This document shows, one piece after another, positions 1-9,741 of a DNA stretch of 24,855 bases. Every line of letters starts with the position of its first letter. The first letter of the stretch is position 1. Origin of the DNA: a virus. The notes under the pieces were generated by a model. It was not told the DNA's origin. It searched no databases and saw only the letters and a program-made list of their open reading frames with translations. Location: IMG/VR virus record IMGVR_UViG_3300003872_000014, positions 1 through 24,855 of that record. The stretch is one strand, 5' to 3'. Made by a program: the position numbers and the translations under genes.

Positions 1-2108
1 ATCATAAATGGGTTTTTCATTAGTGCTCTACTCAAACTAGTCATTTTCTCTAAATCAGCTTTTGGATCTACTATTGCTAGTAACCATTTTTCAGCTTCTA
101 TCTTTCCTTTTTCTAACCTTTTTACTACTCCTTCAGCCGGGTCTTGATATGAATCTAGTGCACCACTTTCAACTCTTGCTCCGTAACTTGCGTGTTTGCT
201 ACTCTCATCGAACACTCCAACCTTTTCTAATTCAGCTAGTGTTTTCTCTTCGTTTACCGTACCATCTTCATTAAATACTATTGGTAACTGCATATTTTTA
301 ATTCCGTATCCTGACGTAATTGCATCTGTTTCTATTAGTGCTTCTGTATAAAATTTCTCATTTAGTTCTTGTGCTACTCTGTATCGCAATAATTCAACCA
401 CCCCACTTAGTGTATGTTCTGGTTCACCTTTATTGCCTTTTATCGCTTCTTTGAACGCTGCTGCTACATGTTTTCTATATAGTTTACTATCTAAGTATTT
501 ATCTATTGTAGTTATCTCATTAGCTGTTAGTTCTTTCTCTGTTATTCCCCCAGCTGCGTTTTCTATTCTTTTCATCACAGCATCTATCGATTCTTCTGTT
601 TTACCGTTTACTTCTCTACCATTTAATATGCTAGTAGCTGTTCTTTTATCTAACGGCAGTCCGAATGCCTGTGCTTGCCCTAGTTTGAATACGTTTTCAT
701 TATCTTTGGTAACTTCTACTTTTATTTCATTACCCTTATCATCTTCTACTGGGCGTACTGCAAACCTGTGCAGTATCTTATTCTGCCAGTCTAGTTGTGT
801 ACTGTCTATCATAAATCTATTGTTAGTTATTACTTTCCACTTAGCAAACATATTAGTATCGTATCCAATGTTCTCCACAGCATCAGATAGATAATCTATT
901 GTTTCTTGTATTTGTCTATTTCTTCCTCTCGTAGAGGGTTTCAATACATCTATTGTGTATTCCTCTGGGATGTACCCCATTTCTTTTTGTAGTGTCTCAT
1001 CTTTAGTCAGCACATCCATTCCGATGCTATAGCCTTTTCTTAGTGCATAAGCTGTTCCACTTTGTTTCTGTACTGCATCTTTATGCTGTTCTGATACCGG
1101 ATCCTTTAGCACTCCAGTAACTCCATCATTAATTATATCTTCTTTCTTTGGTACGGCTAACACCCTATTCGTATACACGCCATTCTCAGTTAGGTCTCCA
1201 GCTACATTTTCATGAGCCTTCTTCAATTCCTTAGCATGCTCCTTTACCTGTACTCCCCCAACAACTAGCGTCTTATCTTTTGTAAGCTTTCCGTTAAATT
1301 CAACTGGTGTCTTTGCACTATCTGTAACTTTGATCACTTTCACATCTGGTACCAGTTTTCCGTTAACTTTATAGCTAGTTGTCTTTGTAGTAACTACCTC
1401 AGCTTGTTCTATAGCTTTAATAGCTAGTATCCCTAGTTCTGTCTTTAGTGTTTCTTCAACCCTCTTACCTAGTATATGCTCCCCGTTTGATTTAGCTTTT
1501 AACCCTAGTAGTCTGTATACCTGTGCACCTATCTGGTTAACTGAACGCGTATATAGTGTATCGAATCCGGCTACCTCATTTCTCATTGCTTGTGTAACAG
1601 TTTCTTTCTTATCTATTTTTAGTATTGCTTTAACTGCATTATCACTTCTGTGCTCACTCATTTCTGGTTCTAGTGTATTAGCTAACCAGTCTGCAGTAAC
1701 TATCCCGATTGCTTTTTTTACATTACTATCTAGGGTGTAACCATTATCATTTTTATCGTATAGTAATTCAACCGCACTTTGGAACCCTTTAGCATCTTTA
1801 GCCTCTTTAGTTGTCTCATTCAAGAATTTATCATAGAATCTTACTTCACTATTAGTAACATTAGCATTTATCCAATTATCTACTTCTGTTTCTATTTTCA
1901 TAGTTACACTATTCTTATTCTTTACTACATCTAATTTGCTTGTACTATTGATGTTTTGCTCGAATAGATCACTTAGCTGTATATCATTACCTATTGCTTT
2001 AACTAGGCTGTTCATCTGTGCTACTTCATCACTACTAACATTTTTATTAGACAGTACTTCTTTGACTGCCTCCATTAACCTTTCTATTGTTACTTTATTA
2101 CATATCAT
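1..2108 (-). CDS. N4/T7-type single-subunit virion RNA polymerase, partial (C-terminus beyond the window)
   Basis: The ORF opens at ATG 2108 and stays open for 702 full codons to the window edge. Its last visible residues have the form R694-x3-K698-N-P-F-M, matching polymerase motif B (R-x3-K-x6/7-Y-G), with the Tyr-Gly pair expected just outside. About 100 residues earlier, D595-A-I-T-S-G600 matches motif A of T7-like polymerases (DGSCSG in T7, catalytic Asp). N-N-R-F-M-I-D-S-T (429-437) followed by Q-N-K...H-R448-F lies where the T7/N4 Arg element upstream of motif A is expected. The catalytic HD motif C is not in the window. Gene order (polymerase, ejection proteins, tail, capsid, portal) is that of N4, whose polymerase is packaged and injected to transcribe early genes from single-stranded hairpin promoters. 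The start overlaps the upstream stop as TAATG, with AGGA 8 nt before. The N-terminal ~1000 residues of N4 gp50 are absent from this chain. Polymerase identity is fairly sure; virion packaging is inferred. Confidence 0.82.
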   Translation of the reverse strand, partial: MICNKVTIERLMEAVKEVLSNKNVSSDEVAQMNSLVKAIGNDIQLSDLFEQNINSTSKLDVVKNKNSVTMKIETEVDNWINANVTNSEVRFYDKFLNETTKEAKDAKGFQSAVELLYDKNDNGYTLDSNVKKAIGIVTADWLANTLEPEMSEHRSDNAVKAILKIDKKETVTQAMRNEVAGFDTLYTRSVNQIGAQVYRLLGLKAKSNGEHILGKRVEETLKTELGILAIKAIEQAEVVTTKTTSYKVNGKLVPDVKVIKVTDSAKTPVEFNGKLTKDKTLVVGGVQVKEHAKELKKAHENVAGDLTENGVYTNRVLAVPKKEDIINDGVTGVLKDPVSEQHKDAVQKQSGTAYALRKGYSIGMDVLTKDETLQKEMGYIPEEYTIDVLKPSTRGRNRQIQETIDYLSDAVENIGYDTNMFAKWKVITNNRFMIDSTQLDWQNKILHRFAVRPVEDDKGNEIKVEVTKDNENVFKLGQAQAFGLPLDKRTATSILNGREVNGKTEESIDAVMKRIENAAGGITEKELTANEITTIDKYLDSKLYRKHVAAAFKEAIKGNKGEPEHTLSGVVELLRYRVAQELNEKFYTEALIETDAITSGYGIKNMQLPIVFNEDGTVNEEKTLAELEKVGVFDESSKHASYGARVESGALDSYQDPAEGVVKRLEKGKIEAEKWLLAIVDPKADLEKMTSLSRALMKNPFM

Positions 2109-5100
2109 TATTCACATCCTAGTTTAGCTTTGAATATCTCTTTGTTTTCTTTACTTAGTTTTATAACTTTAGTTAGCAGTACTACTGTTTTTGGAAACTT
2201 TTGTTTACCCTCTTTAGTACTGAATTTATCTACTAGTGCCTTTCCAACTGTATTCTTGCTCTTTGATTTCTTGTAATCTTCTCTTATTTTACCTAATTCA
2301 TCCTGTGATGTGGCTAAATCAGCGTGTAAATTATCTAATTGGGTTTCTTTATTAGCTAGTTGGTCTTTAGCAGAATTAGCTATTTTATTACGTTCTTTTA
2401 TAAGTGTTTCATCTTTTACCCCAGTACGTTTTAATTCTGCATATCGTTCTTTTGTACTAACAGTTAATTTATCTTTTACCCCTTTAGTATTACCTTTACT
2501 GAAAGGCTTAGTTCCTATCTCTTCTTTAGCTTTATTATTATACTCTCTAGTAGTTCTTTTATTATTCATAACCTCATCAGAATTGGTTGCTTTTATATAC
2601 TTATTTTCATAATCATTCTTTAGCTCTTGTAACCTATCCCATAGTCGTTCAACTACCATTTTAGCTGATTGCGCAATTGTTTTCTTTAGTATAGTAGCGG
2701 ATTTCGTTACTTCATTCATTACCTTGCGTTGTTCTTTCACATATATTTCTGCATCAACTAACTTCTTAATTAGCTTAACTTGCTTTGGTACACTTATTTC
2801 CTGTTTTCCTAATGTACCAACTAGATCATTTAATTTATTCTGTACATCACTAGAATTTTCTTTCATATGATCAACATATAATTTATCTACTAACGCACTC
2901 AGTAGCTTACCATGCTTTTCTTTATCACTATCTGTTGGTAGCATTTTCATTATAGTATCACTTATTGCGTTAGTTAGTTTATCTTTAGTTGTTAACCCGT
3001 CTTGGTATTCTTTATTTAACTGTGCTATGTCTTCTTTGCTGTATCCTGATGTCTCTTCATGTAATCCTCTACTTTTCGCATTTTCTTGAGTAACTGTTCC
3101 CCGTCCTCCTTCTGTTGGAGCACTTGCTTGAGTTTCTGTTTGAGTTCCTTGGTTCTGTCCATTATTATTCTCCTGTGTATTTATTTGATTATGTGTGCTA
3201 CTGCTTTCTTGGTTTCTTACTTCAGCTATCTTGTCTGCTATTCCTTTTAGTAACTCATTCTCTGCGGATATCTTATTTATTAAGTAATCTGATGCTTTCG
3301 TATTAGGTTTACCAGTAGTTTTACCCATTGGTCCGTATGTGAATGTCACTGGGTCACCATTCTGATTATACCCATATGACACACTAGCTGATCCATTATT
3401 ATTAAAATTATCTCTAGCTGTTTTAGCTGCTACTTCTTTTTCTTTCTGTGACTTTAGAAACTTATTCATGTCAGCTTCTACATTAGCCTTATCTGCTTCG
3501 GGTATATTCGGATTCAGTAGTGTACTGGCGTATTCGAGCATTCCTCTCTTCTCACCAGATACATCACTAATTCCTTTATATAACTTATTAGCTAGTACGT
3601 CTTCTACCTTTACTTTAGTTCCGGTAGTATCAACCCCGTTAGTAGCCGCACCCCCTTTTATCTTCTTAGCTATGTTTGCGAACTCTGGTGATTGCAATTG
3701 TTCTGCTATATAGCGTTCTATCTCTAGCACCTTTTTCTGATGCTCTAGCTGCGCTACATTTCCCTTATCTTTATTATCTGTTATCTTTGCATTGACTGTA
3801 GCTAATTCCTTCTCAATGTCCCCCAGAGGTCTATTATTCAGTGTACCACTAGCTCCGGTTATATCGTTATAGTGTAACCACGCCTTCCCTTGGCGTATCT
3901 GTGCATCCTCCAATTGAACTATTGCTGCTTTCTTATCTTCTTCAGTTACATCCGAACGCTGTAGTAACTTCTTTAACCCCTCTATCTTATCACCCCATCC
4001 GAGTGCCCTTGCTTTCACGAAGTTAGCTACATGCTTTTCTTCTTCTGGGGTTAAACTGTGTGCTCTATTGTTTCGTTTATCTGCTAGATATTGGTTTACT
4101 TTAGCATCACTGTTTTCCCAACCTTGTACCACGCTAGTTGAATCTACTAGCTCCTGTGGAAGATCTTTTGGGGCAAGTGCTTTATCAGCTGTTGTATCTT
4201 TAGCTTTCTTACTAACTGTATCTATTACTTTCCCCATAGCCTTATTATACACACTACCTGCTGCTCTCATATGTATTGCACTGCCCGGAGCAAGTATAGC
4301 CTGTTCCATAGCAGTTTTAATTAACCCATTATCCGTCAATCCCTTAACATCTAATGATCCATATTTTACATTGTATGCTTGCCCCCAGTTCTGTACAAAC
4401 TCTTGAACTAATTCTTCTGGCATTACTGCAGTATACTTAACAGCTTGTTCACTAACTCTAGCTAATATCCTCTTAGCTATTCCTTTATCTTTAGCACTAT
4501 CTATTATTTTTTCAGCTATCTTCTCTACTGAACCCGGCCCTTTCAGCACATCTTTCATTACTTCCATATCAACTATTCCGGTCAAACTGTCTATTGCAAA
4601 CGAACTCATCACGTGCCATAGTGTAGCTAATTCCCCGTGTTTTTTATAATAGCCATCTAGATCTTGATTAGCCGTTACTGCACCATATGCGGCATACGGA
4701 GTAGTAGTAGCCATTATTGAGGATACTTTACCTCTCCAGTCCATAGCATTCCAAGCCTCATCTTTAGCCGCTTTAACTCCTGCTTTATCTATTAACCCTG
4801 CATTTCGTTCTTTAGCTATCTGTTCTAATTTATCCATATACTGTAATGCTTGTGTAGGTTGTTTTACTTCTTTAACTGCTGCTTTATAATCTTGTAGCAA
4901 TCCTTTTTTAACTGTCTTATCTGTAGCTGCTAAATACTCCCCGTTTAACTTATCAACCTTAGCTATTTTAGTTACCATTTCTGGAGATGCACTTTTGTAT
5001 ACAGCTTCTTTCATTTTAGCCGCAGCTTCTTTACTTATTGTTTCTGCAGCCAATTTATCATTAATCTTAGCTATCGTCTTTACTGCGATCTCTTCTGCTG

Positions 5101-6370
5101 TAGCCTTACCTAGCGCTTTACCGAATGCCCATGCTCCTGCTTTTTCTAGTGATCCGGATGCAAACCCTCCGATATACCCTAGTGAGTTACCTGCATTTTC
5201 TGGTGTGCTAAACCCTAACTTGAGCGCTTTCCATGCATCCCCCCAGTTTATATTTGCAACTGTAGATGGGTGCATTATATCAAAGTTTTTTAATGCTTTA
5301 TCTGTATACTGTCCAGCTAACTTATTATTGTAATTAGCTTTAGCACTCATTCCAAACCCTAGTTCTTTCTGGTACTTATCTTTAGTAGCTTCACTTAGAA
5401 ATTCATAGTGTGTTCCATTATACCTGTTGTATGCCCCTACTCCTATATCTACTACTGAATCAGCTAGATCAACTATTGACCTAGCGAACCCCCCTACTGT
5501 TGCCTTAGCTATATTGATTGGATTCCACCCACTTTGTTTAGCGGTATTAGCTTTTGCTTCTTTAACTGCATCAGCATACATTTGAGCATCACTCTGTGCA
5601 CCCCCACTTGGTAATCCGCTATTAACTACTCTGATTGCTTTAGCTGCTAGCCCGTTCTGTGCAGGATCTATTGCCGCATTAACCGTAACTGGCTTCCCAC
5701 TAGCATCCGCATAACTCATCAGCTCTCTACCATAGTACCCTGATTGGTGCCAGTCTTTGCTCATTATTGGCACATCCAGCGGTATTTTTCCTGTACCATC
5801 AACTAAATTGCCATTCTTATCCCTGTAGTTTTTTCCAGTTAAATTTATCACAGGAGTGTTTCTTATCAACGGTGCTTTCCATTCTGGATGTCCAGCTAGA
5901 TCAGCTAGTTTTTGTATAGTTTGCTGTTGCCCTATATCTTGCATATCTTGAGTAGTAACTTCACTTGGCTGTTTACCTAATGCTTTAGCTACATAATCTA
6001 TTTGCCATCGCTTGTGCTTATTGCCTTTAACATATGCGAGTGGGTCTGTATAGATTGGATTTCCTTGTGCATCTATTCCTTTTTGATGTTTTACCTCTAT
6101 TGCGTCATATGCATATGCATTTGGCATTAGTGCTTCTCTTGCATTAGCCCCGTTATTAGCTGTAGTTTCTGAGTCTGCGTCTTGCATACCTAGTAGTATA
6201 TCTTTCTTATACCCACTTAGTAAATCTATTTTATTCTGTGCAGCATTTTGTAATTCTTGTACTTTATTATCTACGGGAGCAGTTTGTTGGTTATTAAAGT
6301 CATCGATACTCTTAGCATAATCATTTTGTGATAGTGCTAGAGTACCGCTTTGGTCTATTACTTTAGGCAT
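2108..6370 (-). CDS. 1420-aa putative ejected virion protein, upstream partner of the RNA polymerase
   Basis: A very large protein ending one base into the polymerase start codon. By size and position it could correspond to the N-terminal third of N4 gp50 or to another internal virion protein. Residues ~84-250 hold a region that weakly recalls a staphylococcal-nuclease-like fold (AYDAIEV near 88, GID at 98-100, YYGREL near 212-217, GKPVTV 225-230). Residues 283-320 and ~395-430 are Gly/Ala-rich amphipathic stretches of the kind found in ejection proteins that contact membranes. Long charged helical segments follow, then a Gln/Asn/Thr-rich linker around 1055-1110, and finally basic coiled-coil helices to the C-terminus. 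The start has GGAG 7-8 nt upstream. The 82-nt gap before it holds a perfect inverted repeat. No enzymatic function can be assigned with confidence. Confidence 0.85.
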   Translation of the reverse strand: MPKVIDQSGTLALSQNDYAKSIDDFNNQQTAPVDNKVQELQNAAQNKIDLLSGYKKDILLGMQDADSETTANNGANAREALMPNAYAYDAIEVKHQKGIDAQGNPIYTDPLAYVKGNKHKRWQIDYVAKALGKQPSEVTTQDMQDIGQQQTIQKLADLAGHPEWKAPLIRNTPVINLTGKNYRDKNGNLVDGTGKIPLDVPIMSKDWHQSGYYGRELMSYADASGKPVTVNAAIDPAQNGLAAKAIRVVNSGLPSGGAQSDAQMYADAVKEAKANTAKQSGWNPINIAKATVGGFARSIVDLADSVVDIGVGAYNRYNGTHYEFLSEATKDKYQKELGFGMSAKANYNNKLAGQYTDKALKNFDIMHPSTVANINWGDAWKALKLGFSTPENAGNSLGYIGGFASGSLEKAGAWAFGKALGKATAEEIAVKTIAKINDKLAAETISKEAAAKMKEAVYKSASPEMVTKIAKVDKLNGEYLAATDKTVKKGLLQDYKAAVKEVKQPTQALQYMDKLEQIAKERNAGLIDKAGVKAAKDEAWNAMDWRGKVSSIMATTTPYAAYGAVTANQDLDGYYKKHGELATLWHVMSSFAIDSLTGIVDMEVMKDVLKGPGSVEKIAEKIIDSAKDKGIAKRILARVSEQAVKYTAVMPEELVQEFVQNWGQAYNVKYGSLDVKGLTDNGLIKTAMEQAILAPGSAIHMRAAGSVYNKAMGKVIDTVSKKAKDTTADKALAPKDLPQELVDSTSVVQGWENSDAKVNQYLADKRNNRAHSLTPEEEKHVANFVKARALGWGDKIEGLKKLLQRSDVTEEDKKAAIVQLEDAQIRQGKAWLHYNDITGASGTLNNRPLGDIEKELATVNAKITDNKDKGNVAQLEHQKKVLEIERYIAEQLQSPEFANIAKKIKGGAATNGVDTTGTKVKVEDVLANKLYKGISDVSGEKRGMLEYASTLLNPNIPEADKANVEADMNKFLKSQKEKEVAAKTARDNFNNNGSASVSYGYNQNGDPVTFTYGPMGKTTGKPNTKASDYLINKISAENELLKGIADKIAEVRNQESSSTHNQINTQENNNGQNQGTQTETQASAPTEGGRGTVTQENAKSRGLHEETSGYSKEDIAQLNKEYQDGLTTKDKLTNAISDTIMKMLPTDSDKEKHGKLLSALVDKLYVDHMKENSSDVQNKLNDLVGTLGKQEISVPKQVKLIKKLVDAEIYVKEQRKVMNEVTKSATILKKTIAQSAKMVVERLWDRLQELKNDYENKYIKATNSDEVMNNKRTTREYNNKAKEEIGTKPFSKGNTKGVKDKLTVSTKERYAELKRTGVKDETLIKERNKIANSAKDQLANKETQLDNLHADLATSQDELGKIREDYKKSKSKNTVGKALVDKFSTKEGKQKFPKTVVLLTKVIKLSKENKEIFKAKLGCE

Positions 6371-6452
6371 ATTAATTCTCCGTTTCTCTAACTAATTATA
6401 TATTAGTTTTATTACTCTAATTTTATACTAAGTCAGGTTTTTATTTATTTAT
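6371..6452 (-). promoter_or_regulatory. Leader of the 1420-aa gene with palindrome and weak -10 candidates
   Basis: This gap between the 867-aa stop and the 1420-aa start is almost pure A/T. In transcript sense it carries TATAAA (6427-6422) preceded by TAG, and TATAAT (6400-6395) lying inside the perfect inverted repeat 6390-6408. Neither has a recognisable -35. A short (AAAT)n run follows the 867-aa stop. A local promoter is possible but much weaker on sequence than those at 9772, 15360, 19193 and 21897. Confidence 0.3.
6390..6408. repeat. Perfect 7-bp inverted repeat (AACTAAT-5-ATTAGTT)
   Basis: Arms 6390-6396 and 6402-6408 are exactly complementary and separated by TATAT. In RNA this gives an A/U-rich 7-bp hairpin about 12 nt upstream of the GGAG ribosome-binding site of the 1420-aa gene. 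It has no U-tract after it, so it is not a standard terminator. It could be an operator, an mRNA-end structure or chance in AT-rich DNA. Confidence 0.5.
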
Positions 6453-9056
6453 TTACTTTATAAACTGACGTAAATAGCCAATTTGTTCATCTAACCTATT
6501 AAGTTCTGCTTCATTTCCTTTAGTTAGTGGTTTACTGCCGCGTTTTATATATATTTTTCTTTGAACTTGTCTTAATTGTTCGATTTCTCCTGCTGCATCT
6601 TTTGAACGTCTTTCTGCTATTTTAACTTGTCTAGCAACTCTTTCTGCTTGCTTGGCTTTACGCGTAAGTATAGCATCTTCTCTAACTTTTGATATGCCTT
6701 TTACCGCCATATTCCCAACTTTTTCAGACATATTCGAGACCGTTTCAAGTGGATGCCTAATTGTGCTTAGTATATCACCTCCGGTACGTTTAAGTAACTT
6801 AGCAGTATCCACAGTACCATCGAGTACTGTACTAGCAGTTTTTATTGGTTTTAATATACCAATAGGTACAGCAGGTAATCCAACTATATTAGCTGCAGTT
6901 GAAGCTGCATCCACTGCATTAGTAGAGAATCCTGTATGAGACATGTTATTCTTAGCCTTTGCTTCCATTTTACCCGTCTTTCTACTTAGTGTATTCAAAA
7001 GGCTGTTATAACCTCCTTTTCCAACTAATACATCTTTTAGCCATTTTATACCAGAAACCGAACCATTAAGTGCTGACGTTCCAAGTAAAGTAGCGGCTTC
7101 TGTAGCTCCTTGTATCCCTCCCAATTGTGAAGAGTAGTACTGTTTAGCAGCTATAACGCTTGGAGGGGTAGTTGGGTCACCGTCTGGGTATTTTGCACGT
7201 AAACTACTTAATGCTTTGGTTGGGTTAACAACAATTTTATCATTAACTACATTGCCTTGATAATGCCCCCCAGTATTTATAAGAGTTTCAAGTGCAGAAG
7301 TAGAGTTGACTTTTGGCCTATTAAGGGGTATTTTATTAATAGTAGTATAGTTATTAGGTTTATATAACCTTTTTGTAAGGGCAGTTAAGTTCTCCCAATC
7401 TTTTTTAGTTTTATTAGGTTTATTATATAGCCCCTTGAACTTATCCGTTGTCATATCTTTATTTATGCTACGTCCATCTTTAGGGGGTTGTTGTAATTTC
7501 TCTTGTATTTTTTGTAGTCCCAATAACCTATCTGCATTACCTATTTGTGTAGTTGGTGCTATTACTTGCTTTTGAGTACCACCAGTATCTCCACTAACTA
7601 TTTTCTTTTTCGGACCACCAGTAGTAGTTATTTTCCTACTGGGTACTGCTTCCTTAGTCCGCATTCCAAATAGTGCTGCTACTTTATCTCTACTAGCCTT
7701 ATCATTAGCTGCTTGTATTTCTGGGTAGCTCATTCCTTCTACTTGTTTATACGATAATAAATCTGTTGGCATAGTATACTTTGGACGTGTTGTTTGCGGA
7801 GTAGTTCTCCTATTACCTGTGTTTGTAGTAAAAGCTGAGTGTGTACCATTATACCTTTTTTTAATAAATGATTGATAAGCTTTTTGTAGTGCAACCATAC
7901 TTTTAGGGTCAGTATCACTAAAATTAGTTACAATATCACTATTAGTGTTATCATTACCAAATGTTCCTGCACCATACTTAACTTGGCTTGTGATATATGC
8001 AGATAAATCTCTAGCATTAGCTCCTTTATGTGCTAAATATAATAGAGCGTTCTTAGCTTTATCCACATCATACTGTATAGTATGGGTAGATAACCCTAAC
8101 TTATCTACAGCTGATAATGCAGCTCTTACTGTATTGTAATTTCCTCTACTGTAACTACTTTTTCTATAGCCTCCTGTACTCCTGCTTCTTCCTGCGATCA
8201 TATTATTAACTTTAAATGCCCCTAATTTTAACTTTTCTGCTGCTAATCTATTCTTTATTGTTTGTTGATTTGCTGCATTAATTGCTTTAGCATCAGCTGC
8301 ATCTGCTGCAACTAAGCTAGCTCTTGTTGGCATTGTAGCTATTGTTTTTGTTATATAATTCTGTGTATTAGGGTTTGTCAAGTCTCCTCCAGCAGTAACT
8401 ATTTGCTTCTCTAACAATTTTCTACCATCTTCTCTAGTAAGCGTATTATTGTCATACACTCCTTGCATTTGCCTGTTTATTAAGTTTATCTTCATAGGGT
8501 CTGTAGTGCCATAGTTATACCTATTATAAATGTCCCCTTTCTGTGTATCTGTTAGTTTAGCCCCATGTAGCATTTGTAAATTATTTATTTCTTTTTCAGC
8601 TGCTGCATTCCCTTTTGCAAAGTGGTTTTGTATTAGTGCATCTGTTTGAGTTTTCCCTATATTACTAGCATTAAACGCATCTGGGTTTTGTGCTACTGCA
8701 TTGAGTACATTTCTATTTTTTTGTAGACGTGCATACTCATCTTGTTTTTCTTTCCACAATATATCATTTCTAGCATTTTGCTTCTTAGCTTGAATCAACG
8801 GTATCATTGCCAGTCTCTGCTTATAACCTGCTTGAGCTTCTGGAGTTAGCTTACCGAAATCCACATTCGCCAGTTTTGTAACATCGTTACTTGCTAGTGT
8901 ATCTTTCATACTATTAGTATAATTTATTTTATTAGCATTATCTACGTAACTACTCCCTATTGACAGAGCTTTACCCACTGCAGACCATGGGTTAGCATTT
9001 GGATTAGCTGCAAATATCACACTAGGCATTGCTCCTAATCGTATATCCTTAGCCAC
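6453..9056 (-). CDS. 867-aa putative internal/ejected virion protein
   Basis: I recognise no named domain. The protein lies between two other presumed ejection proteins, in the position of the N4 virion proteins encoded next to the polymerase. From the N-terminus: a short NPNANPW segment, helical Gln/Asn/Lys-rich stretches to ~290, a Ser/Arg/Tyr/Gly low-complexity basic patch near 295-310, more helix, a Thr/Pro/Lys-rich linker (~400-520), two hydrophobic Gly/Ala-rich segments (~650-680 and ~715-750), and a strongly basic coiled-coil C-terminus. I chose GTG 9056 (MAKDIRLG) because AAAGGGG lies 6 nt upstream and the overlap with the previous gene is only 8 nt. ATG 9116 would give 887 aa but overlaps by 68 nt and has no Shine-Dalgarno. 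ATG 9029 (AGGAG close by) is the other option. Confidence 0.8.
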   Translation of the reverse strand: MAKDIRLGAMPSVIFAANPNANPWSAVGKALSIGSSYVDNANKINYTNSMKDTLASNDVTKLANVDFGKLTPEAQAGYKQRLAMIPLIQAKKQNARNDILWKEKQDEYARLQKNRNVLNAVAQNPDAFNASNIGKTQTDALIQNHFAKGNAAAEKEINNLQMLHGAKLTDTQKGDIYNRYNYGTTDPMKINLINRQMQGVYDNNTLTREDGRKLLEKQIVTAGGDLTNPNTQNYITKTIATMPTRASLVAADAADAKAINAANQQTIKNRLAAEKLKLGAFKVNNMIAGRSRSTGGYRKSSYSRGNYNTVRAALSAVDKLGLSTHTIQYDVDKAKNALLYLAHKGANARDLSAYITSQVKYGAGTFGNDNTNSDIVTNFSDTDPKSMVALQKAYQSFIKKRYNGTHSAFTTNTGNRRTTPQTTRPKYTMPTDLLSYKQVEGMSYPEIQAANDKASRDKVAALFGMRTKEAVPSRKITTTGGPKKKIVSGDTGGTQKQVIAPTTQIGNADRLLGLQKIQEKLQQPPKDGRSINKDMTTDKFKGLYNKPNKTKKDWENLTALTKRLYKPNNYTTINKIPLNRPKVNSTSALETLINTGGHYQGNVVNDKIVVNPTKALSSLRAKYPDGDPTTPPSVIAAKQYYSSQLGGIQGATEAATLLGTSALNGSVSGIKWLKDVLVGKGGYNSLLNTLSRKTGKMEAKAKNNMSHTGFSTNAVDAASTAANIVGLPAVPIGILKPIKTASTVLDGTVDTAKLLKRTGGDILSTIRHPLETVSNMSEKVGNMAVKGISKVREDAILTRKAKQAERVARQVKIAERRSKDAAGEIEQLRQVQRKIYIKRGSKPLTKGNEAELNRLDEQIGYLRQFIK

Positions 9057-9741
9057 GTTGTACCCCTTTCTTGAAATTATCGTATCCAGTCTTCCAAGCT
9101 GCTCTATCTGCATCATCTATTCTTTGAGCTCTGTTGTCATCAGCTATCTGCCTATTGAAATATGCATGTTGCATTTTCATTTTATCTGAATTACTCTTGT
9201 ATGTTCCGTATGCTCCAAATATTTTACTAGCACTATCTAGTGTGTTCTTTCCAGCCGCTGTACCCGTCCAAGCTAACCCATCTTTTAGGTGGTTATACAA
9301 CCCCGCGTGATTAGCTGCTTCAGCGGCTTTAGCTGCAGCATCCCCAGTGACAGATGACGCAGCATTAAATGCATCATAGTTACCTAGTAAGTTATTTGTA
9401 CCTGCATTAATATAGTCAGTTGGGTTAACTGCTCTATTTACATCATATATTGACCCTACCGTGTTACTGCCTAGCGCCCCTGCTGTTAGCTTAGTAGCTC
9501 CTGCTACAGGTACCCCATTGAGCATTCCCGTTGCGGGTGCTGAATTGAATACACTTGGCATAGATGTAACTGCATCTTTTCCTGCCTCACTTATTACTCC
9601 TGGTGCAGCTGCAGCCCAGGTACCTTGGTATCCTAAACTACCATCCAGCCCTATAAAATCCCCTATATTTTTAGCCCCTTGCCACATACTAGTGCCTAGC
9701 CCTGCCAGCCCTTGCTCTAAGCCTCCAAAAAATCCAGCCAT
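9049..9741 (-). CDS. 230-aa putative internal virion protein
   Basis: A Gly/Ala-rich, small-residue protein. Its N-terminus (FFGGLEQGLAGLG) recalls phage core proteins such as the T7 gp14 type in style only. Its C-terminal ~60 residues form a charged helix rich in Asp/Arg/Ala (IDDADRAAW). It is the first gene of the left-hand unit, directly behind a good extended -10 promoter at 9772-9777, and precedes the 867-aa, 1420-aa and polymerase genes. That promoter placement suggests the four are made and packaged together. ATG 9741 has AAAGGA upstream. Role inferred from position and composition only. Confidence 0.75.
   Translation of the reverse strand: MAGFFGGLEQGLAGLGTSMWQGAKNIGDFIGLDGSLGYQGTWAAAAPGVISEAGKDAVTSMPSVFNSAPATGMLNGVPVAGATKLTAGALGSNTVGSIYDVNRAVNPTDYINAGTNNLLGNYDAFNAASSVTGDAAAKAAEAANHAGLYNHLKDGLAWTGTAAGKNTLDSASKIFGAYGTYKSNSDKMKMQHAYFNRQIADDNRAQRIDDADRAAWKTGYDNFKKGVQRG

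Noticed and set aside
2099-2125. Programmed frameshift joining the 1420-aa protein to the polymerase
   Set aside because: The polymerase frame is closed by TGA two codons before its ATG, there is no slippery heptamer, and AGGA gives a reasonable independent start.
9057-9116. Longer 887-aa version of the 867-aa protein starting at ATG 9116
   Set aside because: No Shine-Dalgarno and a 68-nt overlap with the 230-aa gene, while GTG 9056 has AAAGGGG at good spacing.
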